DNA of 64,000 nucleotides from CATQHW01 sp965243545 (GCA_965243545.1 OZ251573.1:3596001-3660000), one strand, 5' to 3'; counted from the first letter of the stretch, positions 44,487 to 53,349 are shown. Made by a program: numbers and translations. The notes: generated by a model not told the origin, from the sequence alone.

Positions 44487-44944
44487 GCGACCGGGGTAGC
44501 GCCTCGGTGGATGACGAGAAACTCGTCTCCCTCTCGGATGGTCACGGAGTCGGCACTCCGGTCGTACTTGGTTCCATCGACGTGTTCAAGGAGATAACTG
44601 TCAAGGTCATCGACGTCAATAGCGGCTGAAGCACCGGCGCGCCGCATGATCTCAGGCACTGAGAGCTGGCTCTCCGTAGCGATCTGGATCTCGCCATTCA
44701 CCTGGTAGCGAATTTCGCCAGGGCTGATCGGCGGGCGGTCCGGTTTCCGTAGTGTTTCGATCTTGTCACCGGAGCGGACCTCCACGAACTGGTCCGGGCC
44801 CACGTACTCGATCCCTTCTCTCGTAACGATATAGTCTCCGTCTATCACCTTGTCCGTCAGCGTCAGCAAGTCGCGAACGCTCTGACGACCGCTGACGACG
44901 GTAACGGGACTCCCGTCAAGGAAGAATTCGATCTTATCATTCAT
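44474..44944 (-). CDS. Multi-ubiquitin-like protein (two beta-grasp domains)
   Basis: 156 residues from ATG 44944, with AGGAGGTG 7 bases upstream. It has two tandem beta-grasp units: residues 3-66 (KIEFFLDGSPVTVVSG to DKIETLRK) and residues 77-150 (EIRYQVNGEIQIATES to EFLVIHRG). This matches the multiubiquitin family (PF14452) in bacterial operons with E2, E1 and JAB genes. The C-terminus is ATPVAWAP, with no terminal Gly-Gly and no Gly in the last six residues. Either processing by the JAMM domain would need an internal glycine, such as that of HRG, or the protein is not conjugated in the usual way. Confidence 0.82.
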   Translation of the reverse strand: MNDKIEFFLDGSPVTVVSGRQSVRDLLTLTDKVIDGDYIVTREGIEYVGPDQFVEVRSGDKIETLRKPDRPPISPGEIRYQVNGEIQIATESQLSVPEIMRRAGASAAIDVDDLDSYLLEHVDGTKYDRSADSVTIREGDEFLVIHRGATPVAWAP

Positions 44945-44969
44945 CTGAACCCACCTCCTCTTTGATCTA

Positions 44970-44998
44970 AGTGTATTCCTTGGACGACGGACAGTCAA
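44970..44998 (-). promoter_or_regulatory. Promoter of the ubiquitin-like operon
   Basis: On the minus strand TTGACT (44993-44998) and TACACT (44970-44975) are 17 bases apart, about 25 bases before the ATG. It is close to a consensus sigma-70 promoter. The -35 box lies just 2 bases inside the border with the IS21 relic, so the operon retains its own promoter. Confidence 0.65.
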
Positions 44999-45002
44999 GC
45001 TC

Positions 45003-45567
45003 GCCGAACTGCCGCCCGGCAAAACGCCGTGTCGATGCTCTCCAAGGCGCACGTGATGGCGCTCAGCGCAGGCGACCACTGGCTCGACGACGGCTCCAAC
45101 GTGATCCTGGTCGGCCCGCCCGGCGCCGGCAAGAGCCACTTGGCGGCCGCCCTCGGCCTGGCGCTCATCGAACACGGCTACCGGGTGCTGTTCACCCGCA
45201 CCACCGACCTGACCCAACGGCTGCAGCGCGCGCACCGCGATCTGGCCCTGGAGCAGACCATCGCCAAGCTCGACAAGTTCCACTTGGTGATCCTCGACGA
45301 CTTCCCCTACGTCACCAAGGATCAGGCGCAGACCAGCGTACTGTTCGATTTGATCACCGCCCGTTCGGCAAGTGGGACACCATCTTCTCCGATCACGCCA
45401 TGACCGTGGCGGCCGTCGATCGGCTGGTCCACCGAGCGGCCATCTTCGAGCTCAACGTCGACAGCTACCGGCGCCGCACCGCCATGCAGCGCCAGCGCCG
45501 CCAGGAAGCGCAGCCGACCGCTGCTGCGGAGCCGCCCGCCGCAACCCCGGCGGCGCAGCAGCACTGA
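45003..45567 (+). pseudogene. Second-type IS21 istB fragment
   Basis: Codes for the ATPase core of an IS21 helper protein: NVILVGPPGAGKSHLAAALG (Walker A), HLVILDDFPYVTKDQ (Walker B), then after a frameshift near 45365 MTVAAVDRLVHRAAIFELNV and a Pro/Ala tail. The first about 50 residues are missing (a start like that at 21584 would fit) and the frame is broken, so it is inactive. Confidence 0.8.
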
Positions 45568-45659
45568 GCGCACCGCTTCTCTGCGGCTCTGCGCGGGCGC
45601 CGGCAGGATCGGCCGGCGCCCGCATGGCCGCTCCTGCGATGCGCCGGCAACGCCGCCGC

Positions 45660-46408
45660 CGGTCGCGCGCTGGTACTGCCCGGAGAGCCGGACCACCTTC
45701 AGCCTGCTGCCCGACTGCCTGGCGGCGCAGCTGCCCGGAACGCTGCGGGAACTGGAAGAGGCGGTCACCCACGCCGAGCAGTCGCCGAGTCTGCTGAAGG
45801 CGGTCGCCAAGGCGCGCACCGACTACGTCGGGCTGCCGGGCGCGATGCGCTGGCTGGACCGCCGCGTGAAGCTGGTGCGGGCGGCGCTACGGGCGGTGAT
45901 CCTCTCGCTGCCTGGCGAACTGGCCGGCTGCCGCCCCGAACTGAGCGCCTGCCGCAAACGGTTGGGGACCAAGGCGGTGGGCGGTGTTGGTGAGGCTGCG
46001 GACGCTGGCCGCCTCGTCGTTGCCGTCGCTGCCGGCGCCGCTCGGATTGCGCCCCCGCCTCGCCGGGGCTGGGAATCCCACTTTTGGCGGGCAACAGCAG
46101 CTGGGGGATTCACGCCGTCGGCGCCCTCCGTAGTGTGTCGTCATCACCGGGTCGACGGACCCGAACGGCAAGGATCGACCGACATGAATGACGCCGAAGA
46201 AGCTCAGCGCCGCGAGGTGGCGCTGTTCCGCTACCGCTTGATTGCCGACCTGGCCCACCAGCCGCCCGGCGCGGCCGGGATCGGCGAGCAGTTGCGCGCG
46301 AAGGCCGCGCAGACCTACGACATTCCCGGCACCCCGCGCACCAGCGTGGCCGCCGAGACGCTGCGCGACTGGCTGCACGCCTATCGTCTCGGCGGCTTCG
46401 ATGCGCTG
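45660..46408 (+). pseudogene. Three-gene transposon, accessory gene and transposase start, copy e
   Basis: The accessory gene begins in mid-frame (RALVLPGEPD region) at the joint with the istB fragment. A 7-base duplication (ggcggtg) near 45985 destroys its frame. The transposase starts normally at 46184 but ends after GGFDALY at 46408, at practically the same codon where copies b and f break. The DUF4276 gene stop begins 4 bases later. Confidence 0.8.
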
Positions 46409-46411
46409 TAC

Positions 46412-47029
46412 TCAAGCCTCCGTCGTGATCCGCCTTTCAAGCGTACTAAAGAACCCGTCGCACGCCGGGCATCGCTGCCGGACTTTCCGGTGATCGATGA
46501 GTTGCAACAGATCGGCATGACGGATCTTGTGATAGGGCCCCTTCTGAGTCATCCGCGTGGCTTGGTGCAGTCCGTCGATGATGATGTCCTTCTTTACGGT
46601 TTCGAGTTGGTCCGTAGCAGGCAAGGCGCTTGCGCGAAAGCCTTGACCGTAGTAGCCAGCCAAAGCGTCCGTGTCAGCGATGATCCAGGTCTCCATGACC
46701 TGCACCATGAGGTGGACGGTTCCGCTGGAAGCGAACGCCAAGTCCCATTTATCGCGCGTATGCAGGTGTTCGTGCGGCGCGCTGTTGCCGACTCCTGCTT
46801 CCGCATCCACCAGCAGCACTGCTATTTCGTCAGGCCGGGCGGCAACGGCATCGCGGAATCGTTGATACGTCGCATCACGGCCGCCGCACGCGACAAGGCT
46901 CCAGCGCCATGACTTCTCTCGCGCCTTTCGCTTGACCGGGTCGAGAAACGCATCCATGCCGCGCCGGAGCGCCGACTTGGTGTTCGCAGTGTCTCCGCCG
47001 CCCTCCAGGTAGATGGTAATTCGGCTCAA
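46412..47029 (-). CDS. DUF4276 (TOPRIM-like) protein, partner of the AAA ATPase
   Basis: 205 residues from TTG 47029, whose TTGA overlaps the stop of the ATPase gene. The start LSRITIYLEGGGDTANTK has the E-G-G-x-D element of DUF4276/TOPRIM-fold proteins and IAVLLVDAEAG the second acidic cluster. A C-terminal basic region (RKVRQRCPACDGF) follows. Paired with an AAA_21 ATPase it is the usual arrangement of OLD-like two-gene systems, in which the TOPRIM part cuts nucleic acid when the ATPase releases it. The stop is set at the border of a transposon relic. Confidence 0.8.
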   Translation of the reverse strand: MSRITIYLEGGGDTANTKSALRRGMDAFLDPVKRKAREKSWRWSLVACGGRDATYQRFRDAVAARPDEIAVLLVDAEAGVGNSAPHEHLHTRDKWDLAFASSGTVHLMVQVMETWIIADTDALAGYYGQGFRASALPATDQLETVKKDIIIDGLHQATRMTQKGPYHKIRHADLLQLIDHRKVRQRCPACDGFFSTLERRITTEA

Positions 47030-48219
47030 GGATTGGCTCCCAGTTCCCCCATCCGCCACAGATCGCCGAGCCGATAGTCGTCTAGCCAACTGCGGAGACG
47101 CTCCGGGTCGAGCCGGTTCAGGACGGTGCCTTCACCGGGCCGCTCGCAGGTGATCACCGCTTCCGGCTGACCGGTCAGCTCCGAGATCAACGCATCCGAG
47201 TGCGTGGTGACGATCAGTTGCGTCCGCCGGGATGCCTCGACCAGGAGCTCGGCCAGCAGCGCCACCGCGTCGGGATGCAAGCCGAGTTCCGGTTCCTCGA
47301 TGCACGCCAACGGCGGCGGAGACGGGGACAGCAGAATCGCCAGAATGGCGATGAACCGGATCGTGCCATCCGACAGGCGCGTCGCCGGTATCGGGGCGCG
47401 GAAACCGGTCTCATGCAGATAGAACTGGACGGTGCCGCCGGAGATTCGGGTCGACATCCGTTCATAGCGCGGAAAGAACCGCGCCAGCAACTCGTCAAAT
47501 CTGCGGCCGTCCTGATGCTCGATCTGGTTCAGCACCAACGCCAGGTTGCTTGCGTCGTCGAGTAGCCGGTCTTCGGGGTGATCGGTCCGCTGCGGCTGCC
47601 GCAACGGCGTGTAACGGCCGAACGTCCATTCGCGGAAGGTCTGCATGGCGCCGAAGCGCTCGCCGACCCAGGTGATTTCCGGATACAGATCGGGGTCCTT
47701 GCGTTGCGCCAGGACCGACTGGTCCGGCAGCAATGTCTCCCGCTTGAGATGCCGCGCGTAGCCGACTCCATCCGATGAATCCTTTACGTTGAGTACCGGA
47801 AACCCTCGTTGGAAGCGGTAATAGAAGTAGACGTCAGCCGCGCCCGGCCGGCCGATGGTTTCCTCCTCGATCGCTTCGTCCAGCACCTCGGTGCGTCCGC
47901 GTATGGCGGTGAACTCAAGGCGGTAGCGCAACGGCCGGTTGGTCGGTGTGTCGGCGCCCAACACCGTCTCGATCGTGGCCGCGCGATGCGGCTTGTCGTC
48001 GCGGCCTTTCCACAGCCATTCTTCGGCGCCGCCGCCATCCCGGATCGCGGCCGCAAGGCTCGCCGGGGTCGCGTGGAGCAACTCCACGGCTTCGATCACG
48101 TTGGACTTGCCGGCACCATTGGGGCCGATCAGGACGTTCAGCGGCTCGAGCTCGATGGCATCGGAGCCGGGCGCGAACGACAGGAACCCATCGAGACAAA
48201 GGCTCCGGATGCTCCGCAT
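47026..48219 (-). CDS. AAA_21-type ATPase, partner of the DUF4276 protein
   Basis: 397 residues from ATG 48219; two in-frame ATGs further upstream (48294, 48318) add low-complexity residues and have no better ribosome site. It starts MRSIRSLCLDGFLSFAPGSD, with Walker A GPNGAGKSN near 37-45, a signature region (RLSDGTIRFIAILAILLS), Walker B LACIEEPELGLHPDA and the H-loop LIVTTHSDAL. It is a RecF/OLD-like ATPase of standard length. Its TTGA overlap with the next gene indicates joint production. It probably acts as the sensor or clamp for the nuclease partner in phage or plasmid defence. Confidence 0.82.
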   Translation of the reverse strand: MRSIRSLCLDGFLSFAPGSDAIELEPLNVLIGPNGAGKSNVIEAVELLHATPASLAAAIRDGGGAEEWLWKGRDDKPHRAATIETVLGADTPTNRPLRYRLEFTAIRGRTEVLDEAIEEETIGRPGAADVYFYYRFQRGFPVLNVKDSSDGVGYARHLKRETLLPDQSVLAQRKDPDLYPEITWVGERFGAMQTFREWTFGRYTPLRQPQRTDHPEDRLLDDASNLALVLNQIEHQDGRRFDELLARFFPRYERMSTRISGGTVQFYLHETGFRAPIPATRLSDGTIRFIAILAILLSPSPPPLACIEEPELGLHPDAVALLAELLVEASRRTQLIVTTHSDALISELTGQPEAVITCERPGEGTVLNRLDPERLRSWLDDYRLGDLWRMGELGANP

Positions 48220-48339
48220 AGGCTGCAGACCGGCTTGAGGAGCGGGTCGACGAGGCGACGGTGCCGGTGCCCGAAAGTGCGGGGCGCTCTTCATGGGCGG
48301 TCTGGAGACGATGGGCATCTGTCGACGGACAGTAGCCGC

Positions 48340-49089
48340 GCTTCAATCCGGTGTCAAGCAACCGCATTGCATCATCAAAATCCGCACGAACGCAGGGCTG
48401 GTGCATCACCGAAACATCCACACGAACGACCTGGCCACCATCGGCGGCGGAGGTCGAAGGAGATGGGACTTACCATGAGTCAACGAAAGGCGATCACCGC
48501 ACAGACCGTCGAACGGTACCGGCGCGCCACCCGGCGCCAGAAAGCCGCCCTGCTCGACGAGTTCGTCCGGATGCACGGCTGCACCCGCCACCACGCCGGC
48601 TGGGTGCTGCGCATGTGGGGCAAGACGGTCTTCGAGCGCCGCGACGGCCAACTGGTCGCCGTCGTGGTCGGTCAGCGCCGCCCGCGACGCCGCAGCGCCC
48701 GCCACTACGATGAGCGCGTGGCAGCGGCGGTGCGCAGGATCTAGCATCTGTTCGGCTTCCTGTGCGGCAAGCGGCTGGTGGCCGTCCTGCGCACGCAACT
48801 GCCGGTGCTGGAGAAGTTTGGCGAACTCGACTGCGATCCCGACACGCGCCGGAAGCTCACCACCATCAGCTCAGCCACCGTGGACCGGCTGCTGCGCGCC
48901 GACAAACGCGCCATGCGCGTGCGCGGCCGCTCGCACACCAAGCCGACCACGCGCCTGATGCACCAGATTCCGATCCGCACCTTCACCGAGTGGCGCAACC
49001 CGCGGCCGGGCGAAGTCGGCGCCGATCTGGTCGGCCACGACGGCGGCCACATCGGCGGCGAGCATGCGTTCACCCTGGTGCTCACCGAT
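48340..49089 (+). pseudogene. Integrase-core transposase, copy 2 (nonsense codon, cut by IS21)
   Basis: The gene starts at ATG 48475 (AAGGAGAT upstream) with SQRKAITAQTVERYRRATRR and KAALLDEFVRMHGCTRHHAG, the helix-turn-helix region of integrase-core transposases of an IS group I cannot name. A TAG at 48742-48744 stands where the other copies have TGG, so Trp became amber. Beyond it, LPVLEKFGELDCDPDTRR and DLVGHDGGHIGGEHAFTLVL continue in frame until IS21 interrupts at about 49090. The leader 48340-48474 is shared with copies 1 and 3. Confidence 0.82.
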
Positions 49090-49302
49090 TGCGCGCGCCG
49101 CTCGGAAATTGAGCACTTTGCCGGTCGGTTTTTGACCCACCCTCGGCAGTGGGGAATGTAGCGGAGGTGGCGGCCAAAGGGAAGGGGGCCGGGGAGTCGA
49201 TCGGCGCTTGGGCAGCTGGCGGCGGTGCGGCGCTTGGTATGGCGGCGCGGGACGGCCGCCGGCAGGATCGGGCGGGAAGTCAGGAGAGCGGGTGCCGCAA
49301 CG

Positions 49303-49590
49303 TCAGTCGCGTCCGTATCCGAGCGGCGGTTCCACGCTGTCCAGTTCGTCAAGGTCCAGCTCACAGATCGCCTCCAGCTTGTCGGCGAGCGCGGACTCCC
49401 GGAGGGAGTCCGGCAGATGATCGAGCCACTCCCGGTACTCATCCTGCAGGTCGAGCAGGGTGCGCACCGCGTCCTGCCAGCGCTGCGGCCGGGAACGCCG
49501 ATCACGCGGCCGGCGCACCCGCGCCTGCGGCTGGCGCGCCTTGCGCCGCTCTCGATAGCGCCGTTGGCGCTCGGCGTTGGTCAGCGCCAC
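49303..49590 (-). CDS. Small third gene of the IS21 element
   Basis: 95 residues beginning MALTNAERQRRYRERRKARQ, a basic start seen in small proteins of IS elements and phages. An acidic helical end, SLRESALADKLEAICELDLD, follows. It begins 15 bases after istB. A piece of the same gene survives in the IS21 relic at 57046-57190, so it belongs to the element rather than to the flanking DNA. Its role is unknown; a DNA-binding accessory or regulator would fit. Confidence 0.7.
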   Translation of the reverse strand: MALTNAERQRRYRERRKARQPQARVRRPRDRRSRPQRWQDAVRTLLDLQDEYREWLDHLPDSLRESALADKLEAICELDLDELDSVEPPLGYGRD

Positions 49591-49605
49591 GTCAACTGCG
49601 CACCG

Positions 49606-50397
49606 TTACGTAACGGGCGCCGATTCATCGGCCGCGGCACGCGGCGCGCCAGGGCTGCGGCGGCGCGGCGAGGTGCGGAACGACTCCCCGGTGGTAGTGA
49701 TGATGTGCGCGTGGTGGCCGAGGCGGTCCAACAGCGCCGTGGTCAGCTTCTCGTCCCGGAACGTTCTGACCCACTCTCCGAACGCCAGATTGGTGGTCAC
49801 GATCGTGGCGCGGCGCTCATAGCGGTCAGAGATCAGATGGAACAGCAACTCGCCGCCAGCGCGTTCGAACGCGATGAAGCCGAGTTCGTCGATGATCAAC
49901 AGGTCGACTCGGCGCAGCCGCAGCTGCAGCCGCCCCAGTTCGCGGTCATCGCGCGCCTCCAGCAGTTGCCGCGCCAGATCGTGGGCTTTGACGAACCGGA
50001 CCCGGAACCGACGTCTGGCAGCTTCCACGCCGAGCGCGATAGCCAGATGCGACTTGCCGGTGCCGATGGGACCGGCGATCACCACGTCTTCGGGGCGGTC
50101 GATGAACCGGCAGGAGGCCAGTTCGATGATCTGCTGCTTGCTGACCCCCTGCATCTGATCCCAGTCGATCTGCGCCAAGGTCTTCACGTCCGGGAAGTGC
50201 GCCTCGCGCAGCCGCCGCGCGGCGGCGCTCGCATCGCGGGCGCGCACCTCGTGTTCCAGCAGTTCCCGCAAGAAGTCCTCGAAGGTCCGGGAGTCAGCTC
50301 CGGCCTGGCGAGCCAGTTGCCGGTACTCGCGCCGCATCGTCGGCAACTTGAGCGCCTTGAGGTGCTGCTCGATCACCGCGTCTGTCAGATCGCTCAT
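49606..50397 (-). CDS. istB: IS21 IstB, helper ATPase
   Basis: 263 residues from ATG 50397, which overlaps the istA stop (ATGA). It begins MSDLTDAVIEQHLKALKLPT. Walker A is GPIGTGKSHLAIAL near 110, Walker B DLLIIDELGF near 170, and a sensor region with TIVTTNLAFGEW follows, all intact. IstB loads onto DNA and presents the target to the transposase. The last 25 residues are Arg/Pro rich. Confidence 0.93.
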   Translation of the reverse strand: MSDLTDAVIEQHLKALKLPTMRREYRQLARQAGADSRTFEDFLRELLEHEVRARDASAAARRLREAHFPDVKTLAQIDWDQMQGVSKQQIIELASCRFIDRPEDVVIAGPIGTGKSHLAIALGVEAARRRFRVRFVKAHDLARQLLEARDDRELGRLQLRLRRVDLLIIDELGFIAFERAGGELLFHLISDRYERRATIVTTNLAFGEWVRTFRDEKLTTALLDRLGHHAHIITTTGESFRTSPRRRSPGAPRAAADESAPVT

Positions 50398-51866
50398 CGG
50401 TCGCCGCCTGCCAGCAGCGCGTCGTAGGCCGCCGCCGGCGTCGCCTCCACGCGGTAGCGCCGCAACGCGGCCGGCACCGGCACCGTCGCCGGCGGCTGGC
50501 GCGGCGCGCTCGGCGCCGGCGGCGGCGTGGTCAGCGCCGCGCTGAGCGTCTCGGCCACCAGCTGCTCGCCATGCTCGACGATGGCGCCGACCAGCTTGGC
50601 CACCACCCGCGCCGCCTCCAACTCCCCGTACCGGGTGCTCAGCAGCCGCCACAACTGCTCGTAGGGCGCGCCCAACTCGGCCATCAGTTCCGGGGCCACC
50701 TGGCGGACCGCCTGCGGCTTGGCCGCCAGTTCATCCAGGTAGTGCTGGTACCGGACCGTCCGGGCGCCGCGCGGCTGCTTGGCGATCGTGATCCGTTCCT
50801 CGCGCCACTCCAGCACGATGTCAGACACCCCCACGTAGGCGGTCGCTTGGCTGCTGCTCCAGCGACTCGGCACCGAGTACTGCGCGCCGTCCACCCGCAC
50901 CAGCGCTTGCCGGCTCACCGTCACCAACTCCACCTGGCGGGCCTCGAACGAACGCTCCGGCAGCGCGCGCAACGCAGCCTGCTCCTCCCGGAAGCGCTCC
51001 GCCACGGTACCGCCCTGCCGAATGCGGCGGGTAGCCGCCGCGGCGTCCAGGTCCTCCACCAGCCGTCCCGCGATCTGCGCCAGCGACGCGCCGCACGGGA
51101 TCGGCGTCAGGTGCTGCAGCCGCACGTTCTTGCCGCGCGCCTCCACGCCGCCCTTGTCATGCCCCTCGCCCGGACGCGCAAAGCACGGCTCGATCACATA
51201 ATGCGAGCACAGCGCCAGGAACCGATCACTCAGTTCCCGCTCCTGCCCCAACCCCAGGCGCCGCTTCACGGCCGCCTTCAAGTTGTCGTAGATGCAACGC
51301 CGCACCACCCCGCCCAGATGACCGAAGGCGCGCACGTGGCCGTCCAGGAACGCGACCTGGTTGCACCGTTCGTACAGCCACGCGAAGTCCCGGCCCGAAT
51401 ACATCAGGTGCAGCACGAACATCCACGCCGGGCGCCGCTCGCCAGCCACCTCCGCAGTCACCTCGAAGAAGTCCACCTGCGCCGCGTCCCCAGGGCGCCA
51501 CACCAGCGGCACGTACACCTCCTGCCGCGCGCGCCGCTGCTCAGCCAAGTAGGCGCGCACCGTCGTGCTGCCCACCTGGTAGCCCTCCGCCCGCAACCGC
51601 TGGTGCACCAGCGTCCCGGTCACGCGCTGCTTCGGCGTCGTGCGCTGCCCCCATTCCCGCAGGAGCTCGTCGATCCGCACGCGCACCGCGTCCAGCACCG
51701 GCTGCGGGCGCTTGCCGGCTTCCCGCCGGTGCGGCTCGCCGTCGCCGTCGAGGTACTTGCGCACCGTGTTCCGGCTCACCCCCAGATCACGGGCGATCTC
51801 GCGGATCGGCAGCCCTTCGTTCTCTCGCTTGTGTCTGATAATGTGTACGCGACCCATCCCCAGCAT
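50394..51866 (-). CDS. istA: IS21 IstA, transposase
   Basis: 490 residues from ATG 51866 (GGAGGGAAGG directly upstream). The N-terminal helix-turn-helix is LPIREIARDLGVSRNTVRKY. The DDE core shows Asp in AAQVDFFEVTAE, then YDNLKAAVKR with the second Asp, and the Glu in HDKGGVEARGKNVR. The beta-barrel C-terminal part contains VRVDGAQYSVPSRW. No frameshift is seen, so the element appears capable of transposition. Confidence 0.93.
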   Translation of the reverse strand: MLGMGRVHIIRHKRENEGLPIREIARDLGVSRNTVRKYLDGDGEPHRREAGKRPQPVLDAVRVRIDELLREWGQRTTPKQRVTGTLVHQRLRAEGYQVGSTTVRAYLAEQRRARQEVYVPLVWRPGDAAQVDFFEVTAEVAGERRPAWMFVLHLMYSGRDFAWLYERCNQVAFLDGHVRAFGHLGGVVRRCIYDNLKAAVKRRLGLGQERELSDRFLALCSHYVIEPCFARPGEGHDKGGVEARGKNVRLQHLTPIPCGASLAQIAGRLVEDLDAAAATRRIRQGGTVAERFREEQAALRALPERSFEARQVELVTVSRQALVRVDGAQYSVPSRWSSSQATAYVGVSDIVLEWREERITIAKQPRGARTVRYQHYLDELAAKPQAVRQVAPELMAELGAPYEQLWRLLSTRYGELEAARVVAKLVGAIVEHGEQLVAETLSAALTTPPPAPSAPRQPPATVPVPAALRRYRVEATPAAAYDALLAGGDR

Positions 51867-51932
51867 CCTTCCCTCCGGTCAGCTTGATGTTTGAGCAACA
51901 CCAAACTACCCCGGAGGCCGACTGCCGGGGGT

Positions 51933-51974
51933 GGGTCAATTTCTGAGCGGCAAAAGGGTCAATTTCCGAGCGGC
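51933..51974. repeat. Paired terminal repeats of the IS21 left end
   Basis: GGGTCAATTTCYGAGCGGC occurs at 51933-51951 and again at 51956-51974, with the outer copy forming the terminus. A single matching copy in inverse orientation lies at the other end (49090-49112). Multiple repeats of this sort are transposase-binding sites in IS21. Confidence 0.75.
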
Positions 51975-52065
51975 GCATGCACCGAGTTGCGCCGCAGGCT
52001 CGGGAATCCCTGAACTTGACCGGAGCAGAGCCAGCCGGTAGCTTGAGCGCGGGACGTTGGATCGC

Positions 52066-52707
52066 ATGACCGCTGAACGACAACTCACTCCGGAATCGCT
52101 CGTAGCCCGCATCATCGCTGAGCTGGAAGCCAATCCGCACGCTCAACGCCTGCTGTTGCGCGCCATGCTCACCAATGAGTTCCTTGGCGTGCCTGCGCGT
52201 CTGGACCGCATCGAAAAGGACGTGGCGGAACTCAAGACCGACGTGGCGGTGCTCAAGACCGACGTCGGGGCCTTGAAGGGCTCAGACCTGGAGATGAAAG
52301 TACATCGCAGGATTCGGCCCCTGCTGAGTCAGAGCTTGCAGGTGCGCCGTACCCGCATCATTCAGAGCGCCGTGCACCAGGCTCCCGATGACTTCAGCGA
52401 AGCGATCGCCGCGGCCGCCGACGAGAAGCGTATCAGCTCGGACCAAGAGCAACGGATCACCGCCACCGACATCATCGTGCGGGCGCAACGGCAGAGCGAC
52501 CGCGCGCCGGTCTGGATTGCCGTAGAGGTAGCCAATCGGCTCGACGTCGACGACCTGACCCGCAGCCGCACCAGCGCGGATACGCTCGCCGCCGTGTTCG
52601 GGGAAGATGGCGTGGCGGTGGTGGTCGGACATCGGATCGACGCGGTCGACCGGGAACGAGCCGATGCCGCCGGCGTGCGGTACCTGGAAGTCCCCGAACG
52701 GTTCTGA
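52066..52707 (+). CDS. PD-(D/E)XK-like protein with a coiled-coil N-terminus
   Basis: 213 residues from ATG 52066 (TTG 52057 is also in frame). The first 45 residues are helical. Residues 50-75 repeat LDRIEKDVAELKTDVAVLKT as a coiled coil, and the rest is an alpha/beta domain. PVWIAVEVANRLDVDDLTRS followed by VAVVVGHRIDAVDRERADA resembles a family of PDDEXK-type proteins common in cyanobacteria, with the ExA strand replacing ExK; the preceding Asp is in TATDIIV. The catalytic Lys is not evident, so nuclease activity is uncertain. It stands alone between IS21 and a transposon relic. Confidence 0.65.
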   Translation: MTAERQLTPESLVARIIAELEANPHAQRLLLRAMLTNEFLGVPARLDRIEKDVAELKTDVAVLKTDVGALKGSDLEMKVHRRIRPLLSQSLQVRRTRIIQSAVHQAPDDFSEAIAAAADEKRISSDQEQRITATDIIVRAQRQSDRAPVWIAVEVANRLDVDDLTRSRTSADTLAAVFGEDGVAVVVGHRIDAVDRERADAAGVRYLEVPERF

Positions 52708-52789
52708 CCACCTGACGCCGGTCCCGTGGCGGCGGATCGCTGGCAGAGATCGCGGGACGACTGGTGGAGGACCTGGACGCCGTGGCGCG

Positions 52790-53349
52790 GCGCAAGGCTC
52801 GACCGGTGCGCGAATCATTGAGTCCGGCAGTTGCTCGTTCGCCCGGCACGGGACCTACCGGCGCAAGTGGCCGCGCGGGGCGCTGATCGCGCGCTGGTAC
52901 TGCCCGGAGAGCCGTACCACGTTCAGCCTGCTGCCCGACTGCCTGGCGGCGCAGCTGCCCGGAACGCTGCGGGAACTGGAAGAGGCGGTCACCCACGCCG
53001 AGCAGTCGCCGAGTCTGCTGGAGGCGTCGCCAAGGCGCGCACCGACTACGTCGGGCTGCCGGGCGCGATGCGCTGGCTGGACCGCCGCGTGAAGCTGGTG
53101 CGGGCGGCGCTGCGGGCGGTGATCCTCTCGCTGCCTGACGAACTGGCCGGCTGCCGCCCCGAACTGAGCGCCTGCCGCAAACGGCTGGGGACCAAGGCGG
53201 TGTTGGTGAGGCTGCGGACGCTGGCCGCCTCGTCGTTGCCGTCGCTGCCGGCGCCGCTCGGATTGCGCCCCCGCCTCGCCGGGGCTGGGAATCCCACTTT
53301 TGGCGGGCAACAGCAGCTGGGGGATTCACGCCGTCGGCGCCCTCCGTAG
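52790..53349 (+). pseudogene. Three-gene transposon, accessory gene, copy f
   Basis: Nearly identical to the accessory gene at 33122-33745, but with a base lost near 53025 (ctggaggcgtcgcc where the others have a further G), which shifts the frame. Its 5' edge at about 52790 is joined to a scrap of istA sequence (HLTPVPW and RLVEDLDAV). Confidence 0.78.

Larger units (their letters stand above)
49090..51977 (-). mobile_element. Complete IS21-family element with three genes, about 2.9 kb
   Basis: Both ends carry a degenerate 50-base inverted region: outermost TGCGC(GC)CGCTCGGAAATTGA, then a ggtgggtcaa block and ACTGCCG. They enclose istA, istB and a small third gene in one direction. Left-end repeats lie at 51933-51974. 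Flanks share CACCGA, but not directly at the ends, so the target duplication is not certain. The left neighbour is the integrase-core transposase. Part of the same element occurs as relics at 15965-17215 and 56205-57329. Confidence 0.83.

Noticed and set aside
44474..45283. A longer ubiquitin-like protein starting at 45283
   Set aside because: The extra residues read through the antisense of an IS21 relic and the promoter. ATG 44944 has a strong ribosome site.
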